Shown here piece after piece: positions 1-7,074 of a stretch of DNA of 52,442 nt. This DNA is from JBFISM01 sp041608535. Lineage in GTDB: Bacteria; Actinomycetota; Acidimicrobiia; Spongiisociales; UBA5794. The position numbers and the translations under genes are program-made. The stretch spans positions 1 to 52,442 of the forward strand of contig JBFISM010000008.1 in NCBI GenBank assembly GCA_041608535.1, in the 5' to 3' direction. The notes beneath the pieces were generated by a model that ran no database searches, had not been told where the DNA came from, and worked only from the letters and a program-made list of their open reading frames with translations. Within the stretch, counting starts at the first letter, position 1, and each line of letters begins with the position of its first letter.

Positions 1-19
1 CGAAGACGGGCGCCGCATT

Positions 20-39
20 CGCCCGCACCCGAACGGGCG
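20..39. terminator. possible weak hairpin at the left edge
   Basis: Positions 20-25 and 34-39 are a perfect 6-bp GC inverted repeat around an 8-nt loop. It lies about 100 nt beyond the stop of the leftward acyl-CoA ligase gene and has no T-run. The rest of positions 1-139 shows no gene. It could be a terminator for the minus-strand operon or chance in GC-rich DNA. Confidence 0.2.
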
Positions 40-139
40 CGGCGATTCTCCCACCCCACCGTCCCGCGGCAGCCCGGGAGCTGATCCGCCCCACCACCCC
101 CCACCGATCATGCAACGCGGATCTCAGCGACCAAAGCAA

Positions 140-1741
140 CTAGTGCACGCGGCTCTCGTGACCGGCCCATTCCTTTTCGCGCAGCACGTACTTCTGGATC
201 TTGCCGGTCGAGGTCTTGGGGAGGGAATCGGGGAACTCGATGCTGTCCGGAGCCTTGAACCTGGCGATACGACCACGGACGTGCTCGATCAGCTCGTCTT
301 CGGTGACGCTGGCGCCGCTCTTCAAGATGGCGAAGCCCTTGGGCCGCTCACCCCATTGCTCGTGAGGCACTGCAACGACGGCTGCTTCGAGCACCGCCGG
401 ATGGCTCATGATCGCCTGCTCCACCTCGATCGTGGAGATGTTCTCCCCACCGGAGATGATGATGTCCTTGGAGCGATCACGCAGTTGGATGTATCCGTCG
501 GGGTGCCGCACACCGAGATCGCCTGAGTGGAAGAAGCCGCCGGCGAACGCCTGCGCCGTGGCCTCCTCGTCGTCGAAGTATCCCCCCATGACGTTGTTGC
601 CCCGCATGAGTACCTCGCCCATGGTCTCCCCATCCCGGGCGACGTCGACCATTTCGTCGTCGGTCACCCGGATCGGATCGGCGACGACCATCGCCACGCC
701 CTGGCGAGCCATTCTCCTGGCCAGCTCAGCCGCATCGAGGTCCTCCCAGCCCGGCTGCACCTCGCACACCGTGTGGGGACCGTAGGTCTCGGTGAGCCCG
801 TAGACGTGTACCACCTCGGCACCGAGCTTGTGCATCTCCCCGATGATCGTCGGGCTTGGTGGCGCTCCGGCCGTCGTCGCGATGACCGGTTGTGGAAATG
901 GCCCTGCGTCCTCGTGGTTCACCATGCCGATGAACACGGTTGGGGCAGCGTTGAAGTGGGTGACGCCCTCAGAGCGGATGAGGCGCCAGATCTCGTCGAA
1001 TCGCACGGCGCGGAGGCACACGTGGGTCCCTCCGATGGCGGTCACGCCCCAGGTGGTGCACCATCCGTTGCAGTGGAACATGGGCAACGTCCACAGATAC
1101 ACGCTCCGCGGCGTGTGCCGGGAGTGGATGACCTCGCCGAGAGCGTTCAGGTACGCACCACGATGGGTGTACTGCACCCCCTTGGGACGACCGGTGGTTC
1201 CGGAGGTGTAATTGATCGAGATGGGGAGCAGCTCGTCCTCCACTCGCCACGGCAGCGGGTCGGAGCTGCCGCGTTCGAAGAACTCGTCGTAGGGAACAGC
1301 CGCCAGATCGGCTTCGACGCCGACGTCGTCGAGGGCCACGATCTTTTCCACCGATGCCCAGTTGCCCTCCACATTCTCCAGGGCAGCCAGCAACTCGGTG
1401 TCGGCAACGAGGATGCGAGATTTCGAGTGGGTGAGGATGTACGAGATCTCGTCAGGTGACAGCCGGGTGTTGATCGCTACGAGCACCGCATTCGCCAGCG
1501 GCACGGCGAAATGGGCGGCCAGCATCTCGGGCAGGTTCGGCATGAGATACGCCACCCGGTCCCCGGGCTCGATACCTGCTTCTCGCAGTGCGTTCGCCAT
1601 ACGGGTGACGTGGTCGGCGAACTCGCCGTAGGTCAGGCGGCGGTTGCCGTAGACGACCGCTTCCTTGTCGGCGAAGACATCGGCGGAACGCTCCAGGAAT
1701 GACAGCGGGCTCAGGGGGGTGTAGTTGGCGCGGTTGTTCAT
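140..1741 (-). CDS. AMP-dependent acyl-CoA synthetase (fatty acid-CoA ligase family)
   Basis: A 533-residue member of the ANL adenylating superfamily, which activates a carboxylic acid with ATP and transfers it to CoA. The phosphate-binding loop YTSGTTGRPKG, the hinge region RDRSKDIIISGGENIS and the C-terminal lysine motif LPKTSTGKIQK are all intact. The length fits medium/long-chain acyl-CoA ligases, and close relatives include methylmercaptopropionate-CoA ligase (DmdB-like). The true substrate cannot be read from the sequence. I chose the ATG at 1741 over the one 11 codons upstream because GAGG sits before it. It overlaps the stop of the upstream enoyl-CoA hydratase-like gene as ATGA, which implies translational coupling and a joint role in acyl-CoA metabolism. 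Confidence 0.88.
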   Translation of the reverse strand: MNNRANYTPLSPLSFLERSADVFADKEAVVYGNRRLTYGEFADHVTRMANALREAGIEPGDRVAYLMPNLPEMLAAHFAVPLANAVLVAINTRLSPDEISYILTHSKSRILVADTELLAALENVEGNWASVEKIVALDDVGVEADLAAVPYDEFFERGSSDPLPWRVEDELLPISINYTSGTTGRPKGVQYTHRGAYLNALGEVIHSRHTPRSVYLWTLPMFHCNGWCTTWGVTAIGGTHVCLRAVRFDEIWRLIRSEGVTHFNAAPTVFIGMVNHEDAGPFPQPVIATTAGAPPSPTIIGEMHKLGAEVVHVYGLTETYGPHTVCEVQPGWEDLDAAELARRMARQGVAMVVADPIRVTDDEMVDVARDGETMGEVLMRGNNVMGGYFDDEEATAQAFAGGFFHSGDLGVRHPDGYIQLRDRSKDIIISGGENISTIEVEQAIMSHPAVLEAAVVAVPHEQWGERPKGFAILKSGASVTEDELIEHVRGRIARFKAPDSIEFPDSLPKTSTGKIQKYVLREKEWAGHESRVH

Positions 1742-2550
1742 GGGGATGCCTCGGCGCGACCTTCGTCCGACCACACCGGCGATCGTTTCTCGAGAAAGGC
1801 TCCCATACCCTCCTGGGCATCCGCCAGCTGTGCGTTGTGCGCCATGACGTCCTTCGTGTACAGGTAGGCGCCGTCCTCGTCGAGATCGATCTGGCGGTAG
1901 AAGGCCTCCTTCCCGATGCCGATGATCACGGGGCTGAACCGCGTGATCCGCTCCAGGAGCTGATCGACCGCGTCATCCAGCTCGTCCGCGGCGACCACCC
2001 GGTTGATCAGACCCCACGCCTGGGCAGTCGCGGCGCTGATCGGTTCACCCGTGAGCAGCATCTCCATGGCTCGTTTCCTCCCCACGGCGCGAGACACGGG
2101 CACCATTGGCGTCGAGCAGAAGAGGCCGATCTTCACGCCCGGCGTGGCGAAACTGGCCGTCTCTGCGGCAACCGCGAGATCACAGGACGCAACGAGCTGA
2201 CATCCTGCCGCGGTGGCGATGCCGTGGACCTTGGCGACGACGGGCTGCGGCATCCGGTGGATCGTCTGCATCATCAGCGTGCACGCATCGAACAGCTTGG
2301 CGTAGAAAGCCGGATCGCGATCGATCATCTCGCCGAGGTCGTGGCCGGCCGAGAACGCCGGGCCGGCGCCGGCGATGACAATGCCGCGGACACCTTCTGT
2401 CTGCGATACGTCGTTCAGCGCAGCGGTGAGCTCGGTCATCATCTCCAGGCTGAGCGCATTGCGGCGCTGCGGATTGTTCATGGTGATCGTGCCGATCGGA
2501 AGTTCGACGGCGACGGTCACGAGCGGCTCTGCGGCACTCGTCGCAGGCAT
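1738..2550 (-). CDS. enoyl-CoA hydratase/isomerase-family protein, ECHDC3-like
   Basis: A 270-residue crotonase-fold protein. The oxyanion-hole region (AFSAGHDLGE) and the second conserved block (GIATAAGCQLVASCDLA) are present. In classical enoyl-CoA hydratase the two catalytic glutamates lie in GGGCE and PE contexts; here they are GCQ and PGVKIG, so both acids are missing. This matches the ECHDC3-like subgroup rather than a working hydratase, and the reaction is unknown. The start at 2550 is preceded by AAAGGA. It is followed by the acyl-CoA ligase gene with a 4-nt overlap, so the two form an operon. Confidence 0.85.
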   Translation of the reverse strand: MPATSAAEPLVTVAVELPIGTITMNNPQRRNALSLEMMTELTAALNDVSQTEGVRGIVIAGAGPAFSAGHDLGEMIDRDPAFYAKLFDACTLMMQTIHRMPQPVVAKVHGIATAAGCQLVASCDLAVAAETASFATPGVKIGLFCSTPMVPVSRAVGRKRAMEMLLTGEPISAATAQAWGLINRVVAADELDDAVDQLLERITRFSPVIIGIGKEAFYRQIDLDEDGAYLYTKDVMAHNAQLADAQEGMGAFLEKRSPVWSDEGRAEASP

Positions 2551-2607
2551 CCGGACATCCTTTCACCGATCGGCCCGCAGTGTACCGAGCGGCCGCCCGA
2601 GTCTCCC

Positions 2608-3648
2608 TCAGGCTTCGAACGCAACCCGATAGGTCCGGTGATACTGATCGACGACGCGGGTGACGTCGAATGCCGCCGCCCGGCTTCGTGCGGCGTCTCG
2701 TAGACGCCGGCGCTGCTGATCGTCATTCAGCAGTTGGATCAACGCGGCCGCAAGCTGTGCGGAGTCCCCTGGGGGGACGGTGACACCGCTCCCGGCCAGC
2801 ACGAACTCGAAGCCGGGGAGTGCGCTGGCCACGACGGCACAACCGGCCGCCATGGCTTCGGCCACCGTGACACCGAAGCTCTCCCCCCGAGTGTTTGGTG
2901 CGCAGAAGACCCCACTGGCACCGAGGAGGTCCCGTTTGCGCTCCTCGCTGACCCGGCCGTGGAAGACGACATCGCCAGGGGCGTGACGCACCGGCTCGGT
3001 GCCGATCACGATCAGCTCGGCATCAGGTCGAGCGGCCTTGACCTCGGGCCACGCCCGCAGCAAAACCGCGAGACCCTTGCGAGGATCGTTGCGCCCGAGA
3101 AAGGCAATCCGAGCTTCGTTGCGAGCCAGCCCGGAAGGCGGATGTCGCAGATCGAGCGCATTGGGGATGATGAGCGGTCGTCTGACCCCTGCGATGACCG
3201 ATGCGGCCACCGGAGACACAGCGGTGACGACCTGGGCCCCAGAAAGCAGCCGACCCACCATCGAGCGGCCCGTGCGGTACATGCGCCGCAACCACGGCGG
3301 CGGATCGGCGTGGAACGTCGCGACCGTCGGAGCGAGCTTGCGTCGCAGCAGCCCGAAGCAGAGCGCCGGCATGAGCGGCTCGTGCAGGTGGATCACGTCC
3401 ACCTCGATCAGAGCTGTGACGGCTCGACCCACTGCACGGGGTGACAGCGTGATCGGTGTGGTCGCACCGTTGCCAGGCACTTCGGTGATTCCGCCCACGA
3501 GCGCCGCACCCGGTGGCCCGGTCTCCCCCGGGCCGACGATGACGACGTCGTCGCCCCGGCGGCGCAGCTCGGCGGCGAGCACACGCAGCTGGTCTTGCAC
3601 CCCGCCAAACCGACCCAGGTCGTAGGGAGAGACCAGACCGATCCGCAT
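2608..3648 (-). CDS. pimA: phosphatidyl-myo-inositol mannosyltransferase PimA
   Basis: A 346-residue GT4-family glycosyltransferase (GT-B fold) that transfers the first mannose from GDP-mannose to phosphatidylinositol at the inner face of the membrane. The N-terminal GGVQDQLRVLAAEL motif, IHLHEPLMP and the donor-site block ESFGVTVAEAMAAGCAV are typical of PimA. The ATG at 3648 shares one base with the stop of the upstream acyltransferase gene (TGATG), so upstream in-frame starts that overlap that gene were rejected. Gene order pgsA-patA-pimA supports the specific function over a generic glycosyltransferase. Confidence 0.9.
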   Translation of the reverse strand: MRIGLVSPYDLGRFGGVQDQLRVLAAELRRRGDDVVIVGPGETGPPGAALVGGITEVPGNGATTPITLSPRAVGRAVTALIEVDVIHLHEPLMPALCFGLLRRKLAPTVATFHADPPPWLRRMYRTGRSMVGRLLSGAQVVTAVSPVAASVIAGVRRPLIIPNALDLRHPPSGLARNEARIAFLGRNDPRKGLAVLLRAWPEVKAARPDAELIVIGTEPVRHAPGDVVFHGRVSEERKRDLLGASGVFCAPNTRGESFGVTVAEAMAAGCAVVASALPGFEFVLAGSGVTVPPGDSAQLAAALIQLLNDDQQRRRLRDAARSRAAAFDVTRVVDQYHRTYRVAFEA

Positions 3649-4547
3649 CAGGACCCCAACTCCTCGAGCTGGATGCGGTCGCTCGGCCAGTTCGGCTGGA
3701 ACAGGTGCCACTGTTCGGGGGCGGCACGGATGAGCTCCTCCAAGATCAGGACGAGGCTCTGCGCGACCGTGGCGATCCGCTCTGTCTTGTCGGCGATTTC
3801 GGGGATGGCGATCGGGTCGCGTACGTCGAAGCGGTGACCGCGCCCCTGCTTGAAATAGCACCCCACAGGGATCAGGGCGGCGCCGGTCCGATCCGCAAGG
3901 GCGGCAGGCCCCGCCGGCACTGTGGTCCCCTCGCCGAAGAATTCGACCTCGATACCGGTACCAGCGAGATCGCGATCGGCCAGCAGCGCGATCGTGCCGC
4001 CTCGCTTGAGCCTGTCGAGCAGAGCTCCGCTGGTACGACGTTCAGCACCCGTGAGGATGACATCGATACCGAGCTGACTGCGGATGTCGATGAACCAATC
4101 CACGATTCTGCGATTGCGCAGCGACTCGGCGACGGCCAGCACGGGTGCCCCCAGGCTGGCGGCGGCGGGACCCGCCGCCTCCCAGTTGCCCATGTGGGGT
4201 AAGGCCAGCACGATGCCTTGCCCGGCGGCGACGGCGTCGGTTATGTGCTCGGCGCCGAGGATCTCGCTGTTGGCGAGGATCTCATCGCGCCGCGATGCTC
4301 TCACCCAGAACACCTCCGCCCAGTAGCGGCCGTAGCTGGCGAACACGCGACGGGTCCGGCGGACGGTGGCGAGCTCCGACCCGACGACCCGAGCGAGGTT
4401 GCGGCGCACGAGACCCAGCTTCTGGCGACTGACAAACGAGGTCAGCCAGCCCAACCACTCACCCATCGTGCGCGCCACGGGCTCGGGGAGAGCACCGAAG
4501 AGGGCAGCCCCCACCCGGTAGGCAGCGAACTCGATGGTCTCTCTCAC
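3648..4547 (-). CDS. patA: PIM acyltransferase / LpxL-family lysophospholipid acyltransferase
   Basis: A 299-residue LABLAT-family acyltransferase with the HxxxxE catalytic motif in LPHMGNWEAAG. By position between pgsA and pimA it corresponds to PatA (Rv2611c in M. tuberculosis), which acylates mannose of phosphatidyl-inositol mannosides. The GTG start at 4547 overlaps the pgsA stop as GTGA; longer in-frame starts lie inside pgsA and were rejected. The length is close to the mycobacterial family. Membrane association is expected at the inner leaflet. Confidence 0.87.
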   Translation of the reverse strand: MRETIEFAAYRVGAALFGALPEPVARTMGEWLGWLTSFVSRQKLGLVRRNLARVVGSELATVRRTRRVFASYGRYWAEVFWVRASRRDEILANSEILGAEHITDAVAAGQGIVLALPHMGNWEAAGPAAASLGAPVLAVAESLRNRRIVDWFIDIRSQLGIDVILTGAERRTSGALLDRLKRGGTIALLADRDLAGTGIEVEFFGEGTTVPAGPAALADRTGAALIPVGCYFKQGRGHRFDVRDPIAIPEIADKTERIATVAQSLVLILEELIRAAPEQWHLFQPNWPSDRIQLEELGS

Positions 4548-5137
4548 GCTTCGAGCTGTTGCCAGGTGCGGCGAATGCGTTGGGCGACGGTGAAGCCCGA
4601 CAGGACGGCGAAGACCCACAGCCCGGGGAGCAGCACCACATCGCGCTCCCACAGGCCGGCCACACCGATGGCGACCAGCAGGAAAATCAGACGCTCGGCG
4701 CGACCCATCCAGCCACCACGCCCCTCGGCGCCCCAACTCTCCGCCTTGGCTCGCACATACGGCGTCAGCAACGAGAAGGCCAGCCCGACCAAACACAGCA
4801 TGAGCAGCGTGCCGTCGTCGCGGATCTCGAAGCTCAACCCGGTCCAGATGGCGATTTCCCCGAAGCGATCTGACATGGTGTCGATGAAAGCGCCTTTCGT
4901 GGACGCCGACTCCTGGTATCTCGCCAGCGCCCCGTCGAGAGCGTCGAGCAGCGAACCCCCACCGGCGATGAGCGCACCCGCCACAAAACGCCCGTTTGCG
5001 ATGAAGACAGCACCCACGATGGTCACCAGAAGACCGGCGATCGTCACGCTCGTCGGGGTGAGTTTGGCCTTGGAGAGACCGGCGGCTACGGGGTCGATGA
5101 TCGGGGCCAGCAGGCTGCGTCCCCTCAGATCGAGCAC
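4544..5137 (-). CDS. pgsA: phosphatidylinositol phosphate synthase (CDP-alcohol phosphatidyltransferase)
   Basis: A 197-residue multi-pass membrane enzyme of the CDP-alcohol phosphatidyltransferase family. The signature D-x2-DG-x2-AR-x8-G-x3-D-x3-D is complete, reading from LLDALDGALAR to GAFIDTMSD. In actinobacteria the member that sits with patA and pimA makes phosphatidylinositol phosphate from CDP-diacylglycerol and inositol phosphate. It begins with GTG at 5137 after a good GAGGAG site and is the first gene of a tightly overlapping three-gene operon. Substrate assignment comes from context. Confidence 0.87.
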   Translation of the reverse strand: MLDLRGRSLLAPIIDPVAAGLSKAKLTPTSVTIAGLLVTIVGAVFIANGRFVAGALIAGGGSLLDALDGALARYQESASTKGAFIDTMSDRFGEIAIWTGLSFEIRDDGTLLMLCLVGLAFSLLTPYVRAKAESWGAEGRGGWMGRAERLIFLLVAIGVAGLWERDVVLLPGLWVFAVLSGFTVAQRIRRTWQQLEA

Positions 5138-5195
5138 ACGAAGCTCCTCATTTCGAGCGGCAAGCTACCACGGCAGGCCGCGCTGTCGTCGTGGC

Positions 5196-5201
5196 TACAC
5201 T
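5196..5201 (+). promoter_or_regulatory. candidate -10 box (TACACT) for citrate synthase
   Basis: TACACT lies 52 nt before the GTG start of the citrate synthase gene, in the gap divergent from pgsA. No convincing -35 hexamer was seen. Confidence 0.3.
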
Positions 5202-5253
5202 CGCCCCACCCGCACGGGGACACCGTGCACACTCCGAGAAGAGGGAGGGTGTT

Positions 5254-6546
5254 GTGTCGGACGATCACGCCACGTTGCATGTCGCTGGCGAATCGTACGA
5301 CCTGCCCCTGGTCGAAGCCACGATCGGCGAGCACGGCATCGACCTCTCCACACTCCGCAACGACGCCGGGGTGGTTGCGTTCGATCCCGGCTTCGGTAGC
5401 ACCGCCGGGGTGAAGAGCTCGATCACCTATGTCAACGGCGCCGAAGGCACGCTGCGTCATCGCGGGTACGCCATCGAGGACCTCGCCTTCAACTGCACGT
5501 TTCTCGAAGTGGCCTATCTGTTGTTGTTCGGCGAGCTCCCAACGGCGGCGGCACTCGAGGAGTGGACCGAGACCGTACGGCGCCACACACTCCTGTCGGA
5601 GGAGATCAAGCGCTTCTTCGATGCATTCCCACGGAGTGCACATCCGATGGCGATCCTGTCGTCGGCCACCAACGCGATCTCCACGTTCTACGAGCGTTAC
5701 ACCAACCCCCGTGACCCCGATGCGGTGATCGCGAGCGCGGTCCGGCTCATCGCCAAGATGCCCACCATTGCAGCCTGGGCCTACAAGAAGTCGGTCGGCC
5801 AGCCCTACATCTACCCGCGGAACGACCTCGACTACGTGGAGAACTTCCTTCACATGATGTTTGCTCTTCCGGTCGAACCGAAGATCATCGATCCGGCCGT
5901 CTCGGCGGCCCTCAATGTCCTGCTGATCCTCCATGCCGACCATGGGCAGAACAACTCGACGGCTGCCGTGCGCTTCGTGGGTTCGAGCGAGGCCAATCTG
6001 TTCGCATCGGTGGCTGCGGGGATGAACGCCCTGTGGGGTCCGCTGCACGGGGGGGCCAATCAGGCGGTCGTGGAGATGCTGGGGGCGATCCACGATGACC
6101 CGGAGATGACGGTCGAGGTGGCGGTGAAGCGAGCGAAGGATCGGGAGGATTCGTTCCGGCTCATGGGCTTTGGCCACCGCGTCTACAAGAACTACGACCC
6201 CCGCGCCCGCATCCTCAAAGGCTACGTCGACAAGGTGCTGGAACTGGTCGGCACACAAGACCCGCTGCTGGCGATCGCACAGGAGTTGGAGGAGATCGCC
6301 CTCAACGACAGCTACTTCATCGATCGCAACCTCTACCCGAACGTCGACTTCTACTCAGGCATCGTGTTCCGGGCCATGGGCTTCCCGGTACGGATGTTCA
6401 CGGTGTTGTTCGCCATCGGGCGTTTGCCAGGCTGGATCGCCAACTGGAAGGAGATGCACGAGGACCCGCTGCGTCGCATCTCCAGACCCCGCCAGATCTA
6501 CACCGGCGAGACCAAACGGGACTTTCAGACCATCGAAGCTCGCTGA
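5254..6546 (+). CDS. gltA: citrate synthase
   Basis: A 430-residue citrate synthase condensing acetyl-CoA and oxaloacetate at the entry to the TCA cycle. The conserved blocks HADHGQNNSTAAVR and GFGHRVYKNYDPRA (active-site histidines) and NVDFYSGIVFRAMGFP (catalytic aspartate) are intact. Length and the N-terminal beta-rich region suit a type II, hexameric-type enzyme. The GTG at 5254 is preceded closely by GGAGGG; the longer frame reaching 5191 has no better ribosome site. It runs opposite to its neighbours and sits inside what is otherwise a thrS-to-pimA block. Confidence 0.95.
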   Translation: MSDDHATLHVAGESYDLPLVEATIGEHGIDLSTLRNDAGVVAFDPGFGSTAGVKSSITYVNGAEGTLRHRGYAIEDLAFNCTFLEVAYLLLFGELPTAAALEEWTETVRRHTLLSEEIKRFFDAFPRSAHPMAILSSATNAISTFYERYTNPRDPDAVIASAVRLIAKMPTIAAWAYKKSVGQPYIYPRNDLDYVENFLHMMFALPVEPKIIDPAVSAALNVLLILHADHGQNNSTAAVRFVGSSEANLFASVAAGMNALWGPLHGGANQAVVEMLGAIHDDPEMTVEVAVKRAKDREDSFRLMGFGHRVYKNYDPRARILKGYVDKVLELVGTQDPLLAIAQELEEIALNDSYFIDRNLYPNVDFYSGIVFRAMGFPVRMFTVLFAIGRLPGWIANWKEMHEDPLRRISRPRQIYTGETKRDFQTIEAR

Positions 6547-6549
6547 GTC

Positions 6550-7074
6550 TCACCGCTCGTCGAGCGGGATTTGCTCCGAATACTGCTCGACGACCCCTCC
6601 GCTGATGGCATCGATCCGGACCAGCCCGCGTTGGGACGGTGGGTCCTCGGCGGAGAACACGAGCACGTTCCAGATGGGCCTGGCACGGACCCCGTGGAAA
6701 CCGAGGTTGGCCGACGCGTGACCTACCGGGAATCCGATGGCCCGATTGGCGGTTTCCAGCGCTACTCCCTCACGAACCTCGAGCTCCCAGCCCGACACCC
6801 AATTGACCGCCGCGACAACGACCAGCCCGAGAACGAGGAGCCACATGCCCGGCGGTAGTCCGAGAGCGATACCCACAGCCACGCCGGCTGCAGCCACCGC
6901 ATAGACCACCGCAGCACGTCGCCGCCGCGACGGGTCGGGCACCGCATAGGGCCCGAAGACATTTGCGTTGAGATCCTCCGGCATGGCCGCGGCGTCCGCC
7001 ACGGATGCAGGGACCTCGATACCGCCGCGGCCCGCCGTATTGGTATCGACGGGTTCCGAGGTGTCACTACTCAT
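6550..7074 (-). CDS. hypothetical membrane protein with two TM helices
   Basis: A 174-residue protein that I cannot assign to a named family. A polar N-terminus of about 50 residues is followed by two adjacent hydrophobic helices at about 54-95 and a soluble C-terminal half with no recognised motif. Its ATG overlaps the stop of the RND/MMPL transporter gene as ATGA, so the two are co-translated and it may assist or regulate that exporter. It converges on citrate synthase with three bases between stops. Confidence 0.75.
   Translation of the reverse strand: MSSDTSEPVDTNTAGRGGIEVPASVADAAAMPEDLNANVFGPYAVPDPSRRRRAAVVYAVAAAGVAVGIALGLPPGMWLLVLGLVVVAAVNWVSGWELEVREGVALETANRAIGFPVGHASANLGFHGVRARPIWNVLVFSAEDPPSQRGLVRIDAISGGVVEQYSEQIPLDER

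Noticed and set aside
5125..6258. 377-codon minus-strand frame opposite citrate synthase
   Set aside because: Antisense shadow of gltA; it even runs into pgsA.
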